DNA from: Xiphydria camelus
Taxonomy: Eukaryota > Arthropoda > Insecta > Hymenoptera > Xiphydriidae
Assembly (NCBI GenBank): GCA_963678675.1
Contig: OY783196.1
Span: 18,780,138-18,844,137, forward strand
Reading direction: 5' to 3'
DNA: 64,000 nucleotides
Position 1 is the stretch's first letter. The number at the start of each line of letters is the position of its first letter. The position numbers and the translations under genes were made by a program. A model generated the notes under the pieces. That model was not told where the DNA came from. It saw only the letters and a program-made list of their open reading frames with translations, and did not search any database. Shown here in pieces: positions 34,048 to 46,370 of this stretch.

Positions 34048-36228
34048 GGTACCCGAATGTCGAAATATGTGACTCCTGTTTACGGTGCTCTATACAGGTA
34101 ATTTGTTTCCGAGCTTTCCCAACATTCGCGTTTCGACGTCCCTATTTTATACGTTTTCGTTACTCAACGCGTCTCGCGGATATGCCTATACACATTCGAG
34201 TGTTCGCAGCATTTTAACTACTAACGTGCAACATAACCAGGTCGGTTTCACGCTAGTATATTTCAGGCTGCACAAAATGTAAGCATAATAAGTACTCTCG
34301 CTAAGATCTAAACATCCGGCTACGACGAAAGACACGTCTACAGCTTTCAGTCCCTTCATATATCGATAAGCCGCGCGGAGCCACGCGCGCGCGCGTGAGT
34401 GCCTTGATCTAGAATTCCTTGCGCGGTACATCCTATTACGTATATAGACAATATCGACAGCGGCTTTTCTTCCCTCCCCAGAAGGAATTGACTCGTCGCA
34501 TTCTCGATGAAAAAGAAATCCCGGGCTCGGTTAACGAGAGGCATTTCACACCGGATCGCATAACTGTCGTTGCGAAATTATTCCCGAGAATAACGTCAAT
34601 TATCTCGCGATGTCCAGCCGTCACTCAGAAGTCGAGGAGAGTCGACTGGATCGATCACTCGCTACCGATTACATGATCGGTTCCTCCGCGATCAATCGTT
34701 CCGTTGTAACGTCGCTTCGAGAAGAAACGAGAACTACTGCCGAGTGTTCCTCGCTCCTCCGCGTCGACGACGAGCGTGCGACAATAGCGGTTACCCGCGA
34801 ACAGCCGACCGAGATCGCGCGAACGGAATGGAAGGCGATCGTCCGCTCCTGCGAATGCAGATGTGCGGATAGCCGCGAGACGTGCTCCAGAATTGCTATT
34901 ACAATGCATCGAGAGTATACGCGCGCGAGATTGTACCGTACGGTAGACGCAATTGTTCGATGAATAGTTTTTAACATCATCTGATACGGTCGAATGGCGC
35001 AACCGCGCGCGTAAGATCGTGCGAACGAAAGCGAATGCAAATTTAGCCTCGACGAATCTGACTGCCGCACGAGTGCACTCAGAGAAGAGTTTATTTGTAA
35101 TTAACAAATGTATGCTTGATTAAGACGAAAGAAATATTTCGTTCGGCTGAGCAAATATGGTATATATTAAAAATTAGAATGTCTCTTTCATTCGAACAAA
35201 AATAGAGTATAATAGCTAATGAATATTTACTTGGCTCAAAACAAAATTTGTTTCAACATAATCAAGTACACGTATATTAACTGTAAATAAATAAACCGAT
35301 TGTGCTGAGTATGCGGGATGATTGTTACGGGTGTGGAATACTCGCTTCGAGATCAATGACGGTGAAATTTTGAAATACAGACGGCGAATTGTTGTCAGAC
35401 GTAACGAAAGAAAGAAATGCCGCGAAAGAAAGTTTTAGGGGCGTTCGTTTTTCAGGCGGAAGTTTAAGTTATATGATATCGGCGCAATAGTGCATTGATA
35501 ATAGGTTTCAAATAAAATCTCCGGCATCCCGCTCCATAATTAAGCTTTGAGCGTCTTTTTCAGTCGAAGATTTAATACGTACAATATATCGGAATGATAG
35601 GTACGGGTATAACCAATTTTGTATTACGACTCTTGTTGTGCATCGTGAATACAGGTTTCAAATAAAATCTTTAGCGCGCACGCGCTCTACAATTAAGTTT
35701 TTACCTTCACACCCCGCTTTTCGTCCCACCTTTCCCGGATAAAAGCTGCGCATGTGCCGCTGGCGACATCGCGGGAGAAAAGTAATGACACGTTTCCGTA
35801 TACTCGCGTAAGAAGAAAAGTAAATCATTGCCGTTTTACGGCTTAACTTACGCGATTCCGCGTCGAGAACAGTAATCACCGAAATGCGCTACGGAAGCGA
35901 GTGCGACTGTAGTATTGTGGAGAATTTGAGAAGTGATATAGGAGTACCGCGTGGTACCTACGTGTTGTAAATATTCTTAATAATTAGCCACTCGAAGGAA
36001 GTGACGAAACATGACATCCTTGCGTTCCGGACCTGCTTTTACATTTTTTAATTACGCTCGCACGAAAGAACGTCGCTGCGATCGTTTTGCAACGACGACG
36101 GTGTCAATGCGCCGCGACCCTGAACTCAATTAGCGTGAAAATTGAAACTCCTGCCGAAATCTCATAAATTTTCGACATGAGAGAAAAAGGCGAGCCTTCT
36201 TCTTAGATCATCTCGCGTACACTGAGGG
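34048..36228. other. Unannotated sequence with a weak 150-bp direct repeat
   Basis: AGGTTTCAAATAAAATCT occurs at about 35503 and 35653, followed in both cases by a CGC-rich stretch and AATTAAG(C/T)TTT, suggesting an old tandem duplication near 35400-35710. Open frames of up to 150 codons at 34610-35107 overlap on opposite strands and are not recognised. Confidence 0.45.
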
Positions 36229-36735
36229 AAATAATTGCTAGTGTCAGAAAAAATATCTTGAACCCCAAGAGTATAAATGATCTTATACATTTTTAAGAAT
36301 ACAGATTCTCTTGGTCGAAGAATGTGTACCATATAAGGCTAAACTTACTCGCCAGGAGAGGAACTTCAATCACTATTATCTCATTATTTATCAACTTTTG
36401 GCCTACCTCGATATAAGACTTCGTTATATACAAAAATGTAATCTTCAAAAAAGTATTACATAAGTATAAGCCGAAAGCTCATAGAGATATCAAGATAATA
36501 GTTATTTGAGTTTCTTTCCTGGCGCGTAAGCTTAGACTCATATATAATACTCTTGATTCAATAGTACCCTCATTGAAACAAAAAATTCTTTCTGCACGAA
36601 AAAAAAACAATTAGGTACTCGAGCCTATCCAAAATTTTCTTGCACGAAGAAAATCATGGCCTGATTCCGGAATTATATCATGTTTTTGATCGAAGAAAAC
36701 ATTTCTTTGGCACCAGCAATTATTTCTGTCAGTGT
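36229..36735. mobile_element. Fold-back MITE-like element, family J copy 2, interrupted
   Basis: The termini TACACTGAGGGAAATAATTG and AATTATTTCTGTCAGTGTA are inverses, and the interior matches 13434-13720 on both sides of a foreign palindrome at about 36332-36544. The left part ends near GAAGAATGTGTACC and the family resumes at ATACTCTTGATTCAATAG. No coding potential. Confidence 0.8.
36332..36544. mobile_element. Fold-back element Q nested in family J copy 2
   Basis: The left arm TAAGGCTAAACTTACTCGCC, then AGGAGAGGAACTTCAATCAC, is mirrored by TTGAGTTTCTTTCCTGGCGC and GTAAGCTTAGACTCATA. The insertion point is an ATATATA stretch in the host element. This makes it younger than the family J copy. 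No coding potential. Confidence 0.75.
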
Positions 36736-38090
36736 ACGCGTCGCTAACGAGATCTGACATCGATTATAGAAACAATTAACGAGAGAGAATATGTAGGTAT
36801 GATATATGTGCGGCTCTCGTTTTTACATACATTCAGTTTATAATCCAAATTACCCGTGTAAAGCTCCCATGACATTATTGCTGTCTTCGCCCTCTATGGT
36901 TATCCCCCATTTATCTCGTAGACCTTTATCGCGCGCGCCTTCGCGTACTCGAGAAGCGCGCGTGTCCGACTGGCGGAGAGCGGAGAGTCGCCGTTATACG
37001 CCGAGTAGACTGGTATTACGCGAGACATATCGCGCGCGCGCGCGCCGCGCGTACCGTGTGAATTCTTGTCGGAACTGACGTCGACGCGTACCAATTGGCG
37101 AAACGCCTCGTACAAATGATTTTCACGTGTTCGTTTCTCGTCAGAAGTCGCTTGCTCTCCTAAACCCTGACCGTATTAACATTTGAATAAGCCGGAGCGA
37201 CTCAAAGGGTAATGAGCGTGTCTCTTCTGAACGAACGCCTGTTAAAGGCTCGAGAAAGCGAGATTGTTGACCGGCAACAGAGTCTTCGGCGTAGGTTATA
37301 CCGTAGCTTCTACTCTCAAGTATTATGTCACTGCCGGTGCGAACCGATTCACCGGTCCGTTCGTCCGAATAAGATCGACTTTTTATCGCGGTGGAATCGC
37401 GCTCGCGCAATCGTTTATTAGACCCAATCGTCTCCCCGCGAACACCATGGACGACCAAATTGGATACGTCCGTCTGTGACGAGAGGACGACGCGGGCGCG
37501 AAACAGAGTCGTAACTAATAATCAAGACTGCATAATTACTTGGATACGATCTCTGTCGATAGCTCCGGGAAGAAGGCGGCGAGTTTATTGGACCGAAAAT
37601 TCATAAGTTTCGAAATCCTCTTTACGGGCCTCGAGAATGTTAATAGTGCCGTATTTGGCAACAAGGAACTGACGATTGGGCGTGCGAAAAATTAAAAGGG
37701 GAATGTATGTTGAAATTAGAAGAAGTTAGCAAAGAGAGGAAAGTTTCGATGCTTTTCATCATTCGCATATGTAATTATTCACATTTAATCTCTCCCCCCT
37801 CTCTCCCTTTCCCTTTCGACTCTTTAAAACCCACGACGGCTCTCTTTAATTCTTCGGTGGAATTTACATAACAGGGCGAGTACCGCCCAAGTCAAATTCT
37901 GGCCGCTCAGCGGGAGGCGATGAGGCTGCAAAAACGCACGTATCAGATCGCTTTACTGAGCGGATCGACGATTCGGAGCGTTCCTCGTGCCTGGACCCCG
38001 TATAGGAAGTGCGAGACAAAGGTGCTAATTCGGCGCTGTCGCGACGCATTACGCAAACGATCATTCGCGGCGTAGCGCGCCTCCCTTTCG
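36736..38090. other. Unannotated sequence
   Basis: An alternating CG run lies near 37031-37045. Open frames on both strands (for example 37141-37458) overlap and have no recognised domain. Nothing else is supported. Confidence 0.45.
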
Positions 38091-38328
38091 TTACACGGAG
38101 AAAAGTTTGCGGTAACCACTTCCACAATTCATGTGGTGAGATTGAATCATTGTGGCATATGACGTTCAGTACCATAAATATGTCGATATTTACCATAAAT
38201 ATAGCAAATCTGACAATACTTATGGTAAATATCGACATGTTTATGGTACTGAACGTCATGCGGCACAATGATTCAATCTTACCACAGAATTGTGGGACTG
38301 GTTACCACAAACCCCTCTCTCAGTGTAC
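38091..38328. mobile_element. Fold-back MITE-like element with ~105-bp arms
   Basis: Ends TTACACGGAGAAAAGTTTGC and CAAACCCCTCTCTCAGTGTA. The arms include ATTGAATCATTGTGGCATAT and GCGGCACAATGATTCAATCT, then GTTCAGTACCATAAATATGT and ACATGTTTATGGTACTGAAC. The loop is only about 25 bp, so transcripts would form a long hairpin. No coding potential. Confidence 0.85.
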
Positions 38329-38354
38329 GACGAGATTTGCTCCATCGGGAATCC

Positions 38355-38638
38355 TACATGGAGAAAAAATTCAATTTGAAATTACGATGCATCTTTTGGC
38401 CGGACAGTGCTGACAATATGAAACTTTCTACATAACTTCTCTCAATAACTGCTATGAACATATTTTTCTTCCTAGATGCTAGCATCGTAAAATTGCATGA
38501 TAGCATCTAAAACAAAAATACCTCTGCAGCAGTGATTCAAAGATAGAAGTTATGCAGAATGTTTCATATATCGTCGGTATGATCCGGTCATAAGATACCG
38601 GCATCGCAATTTCAAATAGAATATTTTCTCCGTGCACA
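38355..38638. mobile_element. Two nested fold-back elements (outer O, inner P)
   Basis: The outer arms CATGGAGAAAAAATTCAATT, then GAAATTACGATGC, are mirrored by GCATCGCAATTTC and AATAGAATATTTTCTCCGTG. Inside lies a second palindrome (about 38410-38580), with GACAATATGAAACTTTCTAC mirrored by TGCAGAATGTTTCATATATC and a TAGATGCTAGCATCG core. The inner one lies between the arms of the outer one, indicating insertion of one into the other. Confidence 0.7.
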
Positions 38639-41269
38639 TCTCGCGCTTCGGCTATCAATTTACCGCGTACTGTCGCTCACGAATTCGAAATCCTATTATT
38701 AGCGTCTCATACGCGAAAGCAGTAGCGGCTTTCATCTCGCGGCAGAGCAGAGTTCAAAGCACCTCCTCCCTTTATTTCCAAAGAGTTATTGTCCAGCCTC
38801 GACCTTTCGTTAAGTAACCGAACGTCTTTCGATTCGATCCCAAAGATACGAGCACGATTCGACCGAGCAGCGCTCTCCGCGGAGGGAATAAAAAAAACAA
38901 AGGAATTTCCCAACGCGATCTCACCTACAAATCCTCCGGTGTCGAGTACAATTAACCCGTGCGAACGTCCTTGTGCTCACCCAGACAACGCCGCGACGCG
39001 ATTCTGTACGGTCACGATTCGCTTCTACGAGCCGCGCGGAGCCGCACTTTCGGGTGCTTCCGGATGGCGGGGAGGTTAGGGTTCCCGCGGGCGGATATGG
39101 ATTTGGATTGCGCATGGGTGCGGTAACGGATAGTGATGTCACGACCGGACTATCCGCGCATGCACGCGAGCACGCGAGTCGACGGGCTTCGATCGATCGA
39201 CGGGCCCGATTTGTTACAACGATCGAAATGGCAAGGTTACCGACAACGACAAAACATACCGTCTTAAGAGCGCGGTTTCGTACACCTACGTATAGGCACT
39301 TCGTATCTGCGCGCTCGCCCGCCAACTCGCCCCGTCATTCAAACGCGAATCGAGAATTCGCGATACGCGCGATACTTCTTGTGACGCCACTCGCAGGCTG
39401 GATCGAGAGTTTTTGCCCGGTGGATACGTGCATTCCTCGATTCGTACATCCTAGTCACCGAGTCGCGAGTTAAAGTAGTATAAATAAAGCTACGCGAGTC
39501 ATCGCGTCTATTCGTAATTTATGATAGGTACTTCGTATGAAAGCCATATAATTTATAGTCATCGAGTCTTCTGCTCGCTGAATTTCTGTCATTTATTGGA
39601 GGGAACCGCGAAACTCTGGCCAGAAAATGATATTTTATCGCAATTTTATATGAAATTTTTTTAACTTGGTTTTATCTCGATTCGATTTAGGAGAAATTGC
39701 TATGCGAAATAGAGCTAACGATCAAGATCACTCGTATGTCCAATGACTACTAAAAATAGAGTGAAAATTATCAACTCTCTCTTGTTTTTTCTCGCACGAG
39801 ACCTCGCGATTAAGCAGCTGCGTGGGTGTAGGTTACATACGTTCGTATAACACACGAGTAAAATTAGCATATCGCGTCTGTCCACAGAACGGACAGATCT
39901 CGCGCGTAAAGTGCACGCGCAATTAATGTACGGACTTGCCCCGATATAATATGTACTCGGAGTGAACACTCACCGGATCGCTCCGCGAAATCAACGATTT
40001 GTCGACCCTACGCAATCTGATCGTAGAGCGCCGAGAAGTAACGAACGAAACAACGAACGACCTCGAATTTCTCGGTTATAGCACAACAATGTTATATACG
40101 TAGACGTATTCAATGCAGCCACGTACACAGGACGCACAATTCAAAACGTGACTCGTTAATATGCATACGCAACCTAGGCACTAAAATAACACAGATAGAG
40201 GAACACCTGCCTACCCCTTAGGTTACTCGGCTGTCTCCGGGCATTCCACTCGTAAATGCCTACTACGTCGATACCTAGCGCGATGATCTCGTTACTCGGG
40301 ATAAGCAATGAAATTCTTTGTTGCCACATCGCTCGACGCGAGAAGGTAAAGGTGAGAGCGTGACATTAAAATTGGCGAATGTAGGCAGCGGCTTGTCACG
40401 ATGGATCGTTAAACGAGACTGTTGCCTTATAACACGATCAATGATAATTATTCGGAATGATCATTTAAACACGGATCCTTTTTTTTTCATCGCACAGCCG
40501 GAAGTGGCGCGGAAAAAACTAGAGGTCTCGATTAATATGCGCGAGCCCTCTCTACTCCCCCGCTCCCTGTTTTGCTTTAAAACAAACACCGGTCAGCTAG
40601 ATCTTACGCACCGATAGGGCAGGCACGCGGTGTTAATGACTAGATCGTAACTAAGCGCGGTCGACCGGGGCGATGCGGAATAGCCGTAAATTAATATGTT
40701 AAAATATGCGACGGAATATGCAAGAGGGATCGTGAGGATCGAGACCGCTAACTGTGCTCCCGGGTCGTGCACAAATTGTAATTTGCGGTCGATTGCACAA
40801 GCGTGCTACGAGGAGCAAGACGGAAGAGTCTCTTCAATTTCATCCAGGTTACCCGCTGGGTTCATGTTAGAAGCGGTGTCAAAAGAATCGAGAGCTACCG
40901 ATTACGTCTTTCATTAATTATTTTTCAGGGTTTTTTCTCTCCCGCTAATATGTATACTACGCACAAAAATATACGAGTTCAATAACAAATTTTATACCTC
41001 TGATAATGAATTTTTTCTCGCGCGTGTGTAAGATTTATTTCCCCAATAAATATCCTTCGAACTAAATTGATTAGCCAGTAGAAATATTATCAGAAGGATA
41101 AATTGAATTCGAGAGATGGAAAGACCAACCGTAACGGATATTCGGTATTCAGCTCATTAAGTGATGAGAAAAAATATGAGAAACAGGATATCGATAATTT
41201 ACGTGCTCAACTTATATTTTCTTCACTGCGCAATGTTTCTCTTCGAGAAGGTTAATACATGATGTACCT
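38639..41269. other. Unannotated sequence
   Basis: No supported gene or element. Overlapping frames of 134-166 codons at 38921-39473 lie on opposite strands and lack recognisable domains. A 12-bp resemblance to miR-124 near 40624 was rejected (see the rejected list). Confidence 0.4.
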
Positions 41270-41481
41270 ACACTAAAAGAAATAAATGTGGTTGTGACAA
41301 CTATTTTGAACTCAATTGCTCAAGTTCGGTAATTAGCATCAGCTTTTACAGTTGTCGTGACTATTTTTAATTATCGGAACAAAAGAATCGTTGCGATAAC
41401 TATATAAAACTGGTGCTGATTACAAAACTGGAGCAGTTCAGCCCAAAGTAGTTGTCACAATTACTTTTTTTTTTTAGTATA
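41270..41481. mobile_element. Fold-back MITE-like element, family D copy 1
   Basis: Starts ACACTAAAAGAAATAAATGT and ends CACAATTACTTTTTTTTTTTAG. Arms GTGGTTGTGACAACTATTTT and AAAGTAGTTGTCACAATTAC are inverses, with TTGCTCAAGTTCGGTAATTA mirrored by TGATTACAAAACTGGAGCAG. The second copy is at 43681-43900, only 2.4 kb away in the same orientation. Confidence 0.8.
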
Positions 41482-41730
41482 ATAGCTCATAACCATAAGA
41501 ATAATATTGATTCGCTGATGAGACGACCCCGCGGTAAACTTAGGAAGTACTGAATTGGTAAATCACTTATTTTTACGGCAATGCTTACGGTTATACAGCG
41601 CAATACCCTTGACATCTTATCAGCATGTGTCCATGTATCGAATTCTTTATCCAATAGGTACGTAATTCACATATTCCCCATAGCCATCCACCTGAATATC
41701 CGGGCATACATACACGTAAGACACCTGCTA

Positions 41731-41889
41731 CACTGAAAAAAGTATTTAGCTAATCCAGCTATATTTCTGGCTGCCTCAGACACAACTAGAAAAATATTGC
41801 TAGCATAGCAAGAATTCTTGCTATTGTGACGAAAATTATCACTGCAATTGCTATAATTTTCTAGTTGTGGCCAAATTTGTTTGAGTGTA
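41731..41889. mobile_element. Fold-back MITE-like element E
   Basis: Terminal CACTGAAAAAAGTATTTAGC is mirrored by ATTTGTTTGAGTG. The inner arms ACACAACTAGAAAAATATTG and CTATAATTTTCTAGTTGTGG flank a perfect hairpin formed by AGCAAGAATTCTTGCT. It lies 250 bp from family D copy 1. No coding potential. Confidence 0.75.
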
Positions 41890-43680
41890 TCTATAAATGA
41901 TGATAAAAATACGTGACAAATCATCTTTCACGCCTCACAACGTGACTCGCACTAATCGACACTATGCTAATTACATCGTTGATCAATTAAACATTTTCCC
42001 GTGCTTAACTCTGCTGCAATTGTTACTTTACCGCTCGCATTCGTTGCGAGATATTCAAGATAGACATTATTAATCACTCAGGTTGACTATATCGCGCGAG
42101 AGATCGCATCATGTGCATACATAATAACGTTCGCATATGCATTCCCTTCAAAGCGGTGCAGTAGCCGTTAGATCCACACCGAAGAATTCAGAAAGCTCGA
42201 GCCATGTGAAGAACGCTGGAAGGTTAAGGGTCTCGTAATGCCGCGGCTTCCATTGGGACCGACTTCCATTTTTGTCCATTCGGGACGCAGCTTATCGTAA
42301 ACCCTCCATAAGTGCGAGTTACAGCTAGCGTAACGAGTCATTGAGACACCGCGTTATGCTACGAGCAATTACACCTTCCGACGTCAATATTACAATGACT
42401 CGGTCACTCCATATTTAAATGCTTCGAGATCTAGGCAACCGGAGGCTGTAATCACTCCGTGTATCACGGACGATTGCGAGAACATCCCTTTCACATTTTC
42501 CTCGAGAGCGAATTTAACGCGTACTCCTCACGACTGGTCCTTTGACCCGGTTATATCTCGGCTCGTATCAGCGCTCGTTGCTGAAGTGACGAACATGCGA
42601 AGCCGGCGTTAAAATAGCACGAAGGGAACGACTACTCCGTCCAGCGTGTCTAAAATTACGTCTCGTTAACGCAGCGAGAGATAATTGAAGAACAACGAAC
42701 CTCCGACACTTCGTCTCAACTCGCCCGAGTCCATACTCAACGATAAGTGGAGCACTCTTCTCTACTCGACTCGAAGCGACGTATCGCGCGTAACTTTCCT
42801 ACCGCAGAGTCCTATTCTACATACATAAGTAGCGCAGCGCGCGTCAAACCGGACTGTATTTGCGTCCGAAAATTGACAATAGCTCGCTATCGCCGCACGC
42901 GTATATGTATCTTTGGCTATCCGATCCGACGACCAATTACCAGCGGCCAATTATTTTCCAACTCCTAATCTGCCGAGTGTCGCAGCTGTCGGAATAATCG
43001 CGGCGGTGTCGATCGATCGGAACCAGAAGCGTGTATCCCCTCGCCGCCGCCGCCGCCGCCGCCGCGATTCTCCATTGAGAAACTCCACGACGCCGTGTAA
43101 CGCGGTGTAACACGCCGTAAGACGTTGTAAGGACACCGATCCACGGAAGAACGAGATCGCAGATAGCTCTGAGAACTAGTCGCGCGTATACGCGTCGAAC
43201 GTTTGTACCCGCGTCGCGGCCGATCGTTTTACACGGACGAGCGTGGAATGACAAATCGAAGCGTCTCCAGAGGAGCGGAGGAAATGCGGATCAAGATCGC
43301 GAATTCGTCCCCGGCGACGTGTAGTACGTTCACGCGTGTGAGTTCCCCTCGACACGTTCGATACCTGGAGGGTAACAAGAGCGTCTCGCTATCCGTCAAT
43401 GCGATCTGCTTGTCCTCGATTCTGTTCCCATTGAATCCCGTGCGAGCCATAACTCCTATCTGCCAATTAATACCAACAGGAGTCGATTCTAACGCCGTTC
43501 CTTGCACAAGGAGCTGTCGCAATACGCGTTCGGATGTCCTCCAACGGCGACGGTCACGCGCGCGCGCTATGCATCAAGAGGGAAATCCTGTGGCGCGCGA
43601 TACGGAGTTCGTTCACTCGTTCTGCTGAGGTTTCTTCCTTCGCACGAAGAAAAGGGATTTGTAATTTTTACAGTTAATCT
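41890..43680. other. Unannotated sequence with a CCG microsatellite
   Basis: A (CCG)n tract of about eight units lies at 43041-43065. No gene is supported; the alanine- or arginine-rich frames through the tract are products of the repeat. Confidence 0.5.
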
Positions 43681-43900
43681 CACATAGAAAGAAAGAAATG
43701 TGGTTGTGACGATTATATTGGACTCGACTGCTCAAGTTTGGTAATTAACACCAGTTTTTATTGTTGTAACTATTTTCAGTTAACGGAACAAAAGAATTGT
43801 TGCGGTAACTGTACAAAACTGCTGCAGGATGCTGATTACAAAACTGGAGCAGTTGAGTCAAGAATAGTTGTCACGACTACTTTTTTTTCTCCGTACAGTA
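43681..43900. mobile_element. Fold-back MITE-like element, family D copy 2
   Basis: Matches 41270-41481 throughout: GAAATGTGGTTGTGACGATT at the left, CGGAACAAAAGAATTGTTGC in the centre, and AGTTGTCACGACTACTTTTT at the right. It carries a small insertion (about GCAGGATGCT) beside GATTACAAAACTGGAGCAG. The right terminus is TTCTCCGTACAG. No coding potential. Confidence 0.8.
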
Positions 43901-46026
43901 AGAGGTCTAGTTAAATGCAAACCTGACAGAAAAATTTATTTGAGATCATATGAATTTATTTACATTGAACACGAAAGCGTCTTTGAATTAGATAAATGTT
44001 TTGCACATACTTCTAATCGAGTACAAACATAGTAGAACATCAATCAAATTCAAATAGACTTCTATTCGACTTGAATAAATTCCCACATATTCATCTTAAA
44101 TTAATTTTTCTATCAAGTTCGCATTCAACGACCTTTTCCCTGGGTGTACGAAGACTCGCGGAATACGAACGCTTCTACAGTACCGGAGACTCATTGAGTC
44201 ATTAGTCACGCGGGTGGAACAATTTTCGGGCAAAGTGCGAACGCGCGGGCTCTGCGCGGGGGGGGGGGGGGAGCTATCGTCACGACGAGGGCATCCGTTG
44301 TGCACCTAGTCGAGTGCTCTACACGGTGGAGAGGCTCGTAACTAGGTTCAGCGACGCCGCTCGGTATTACCGAGACTCTCCACTCGGGCTCAAACAATAC
44401 CGTATACATATCTCTGCCCTACATCTGTGTCACGCCGGGCCAGACTCTTCTGTTCTGTCCGCTGTCACGAAGAGGGAGCGCACGGGCGGCTCACCGTGTG
44501 CTCGCCTCGCGCTCCAAGCTTATAGCGCGGAGGAGTCGGGGTGGGCTGGATATCGCTGCACGCTCACGCGCGGCGGCTCGAGCGGCGGATTTAATTGCAT
44601 GATTTAGTGGAACATTTTCACGGGGGCATTCCGATAAAAGTGCGCGCCGTAAAGTGTACCACGAGCGCGGGAGAATTAGGGATACCTAACCGCGTGCAGC
44701 CGTCCAGCGAATACGTGTGCCTGGCGCGGCATAAGTGCAGCGCCGAAGCACCGTTTCCCTCCCCTGCAATCTTCCGTCCCGGTAATAACCCCGTGCAGCC
44801 GCCGCGAGAGCTGCAAGAAACCACGACACTCGATTTCTTGCCCAGTGTGAGAATTTTTAAGTACTCCGGTTTGCAACGAAACGCGACGGTGATTTATTTG
44901 AGGAAGCAAGTAATACCCGATAAGTGCTTAATTGCGAATAGGCGCACTTTCATCGGGTTCCGGCTACGGGGTAAAAAGTACGAAACGTGACCCAGAAGGT
45001 ACAGAGAGTACGATACTTTAATAAGTATACGCTGCTCGGTTCCTCGACGTCGATAGATCGAGCGCGCGTGCATCTATGGGAATTGCATCAAGCGATAATC
45101 CCTCCCACGGAGGTTTCCCCACAGGCGAGCAGACGTTCGATCTCTCGTGCACGCGAGAAAATACAGTTCGCGTCGCGAAGACCGCTAAGAGGGCGATGCG
45201 AAGCTTCTCGGGAGGGAGACGCGCGCCGTGGCGAAAGAGTTTCATTTTAATTTAAATCGCCGCATTCACGAGGCGCCCACGCGTGCAATCGCACGAAGGG
45301 ATTAAAGGGAGCGGAGGAAAAGAAGCGAAACCGATCTCGTTCGATAACGGGCGTTCGAACGCACGACGTAAACAATTTCTTCCCCCTGCGTCGTCGCCCG
45401 CGTTGGACGAAAGTGGACGTTATACGCGCGCGCGCGTGCGCTTACATAAGCGCGAGAAGATGCCCACATTAGACTCCGTGGAGCCTCTCGAAATGCACAA
45501 TACATACATAATCGCGTGGGTATCGCGTCGGGCGTAGGCTCGGACGAATGTATCTCTCGAGCGCGTTGGAAGGAATGTCGGAGTAAATTTCGCAAGCGAG
45601 AGCGTCTCCATTACATTTGATATATCGGTGAAACCGCAGCACCTGTCGGTTGGATTTCGGAAGTGAGCGTTCAGCTGAGCGAAATATGGAGAAAGATATC
45701 TCGTGGATTTTTTTCGTCGCTGTACGACGCGCGCGGGTGGACTTTTAATCCTTAGATGCATGCGTGAAAAATTTCACTCCTGTGCATATAAGTCGGGTTT
45801 TCCGGACATAAATACACAAGTTATAATATAGAGTATATTTTGGTTATAAAGTGCAATGTTTTTTTTTAGCGAAGAAGGTAATGTTAGATATTATAAATCC
45901 TTTTTTATATTGCACTGAACATATTTATCATGGGAATTTTGAAATAAACCTAAATCAATCGACCATTAATTATGAATTATAGTATTTCTTTTTGCCGCCG
46001 ATTCCCGCAGACTCGTCCTATACGTC
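43901..46026. other. Unannotated sequence
   Basis: A run of 12 G residues lies at about 44260-44271. Plus-strand frames of about 97-131 codons at 44314-44990 are not recognised and overlap minus-strand frames. No element is seen. Confidence 0.45.
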
Positions 46027-46029
46027 TAA

Positions 46030-46157
46030 GGGCCGGTTTTACCAACCTGGTATAAACGCGGTATAGCGCTATACTGAGAATAACCAGCCATAAGCCTTAT
46101 GGTTATTCTCAGTATAGTGCTATATACCGCGTTTATACCTGTTAGTAAAACCGGCCC
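46030..46157. mobile_element. Tourist-like MITE (PIF/Harbinger type), 128 bp, TAA target duplication
   Basis: Starts GGGCCGGTTTTACCAACCTG and ends in ACTAACAGG-type inverse sequence closing AAAACCGGCCC. The arms (about 60 nt each) fold on themselves with almost no loop. TAA sits directly on both sides (46027-46029 and 46158-46160). A 3-bp TAA/TTA duplication with GGGCC-type ends is characteristic of PIF/Harbinger MITEs. No coding capacity. Confidence 0.85.
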
Positions 46158-46203
46158 TAAGAGTTAAATGCGAGGGAAAGACGGGGCCGTCTTATGCCCG
46201 CTA

Positions 46204-46370
46204 CAGACTATGCGCGATGCGTGATGCGCGATGCGCGATGCGTGGTTCGCGGCAGTTCGTTGTAGTTCGTAGCAATTCGTAAACAGAGCCATACAGACTA
46301 TGCGCGATGCGTGATGCGCGATGCGCGGTGCGTGATTCGCGGCAGTTCGTTGCAGTTCGTAGCAATTCTG
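46204..46370. repeat. Two 90-bp direct repeats at the left end of the 2.46-kb element
   Basis: CAGACTATGCGCGATGCGTG starts at 46204 and again at 46294, each followed by ATGCGCGATGCG variants, GCGGCAGTTCGTTG and AGTTCGTAGCAATTC. The period is 90 bp. Subterminal repeats like this often serve as transposase binding sites, though that is not shown here. Confidence 0.85.

Noticed and set aside
40624..40645. AGGCACGCGGTG, a 12-nt match to the miR-124 mature sequence
   Set aside because: The conserved 3' part of the microRNA does not follow and no hairpin partner is visible nearby; a chance match.
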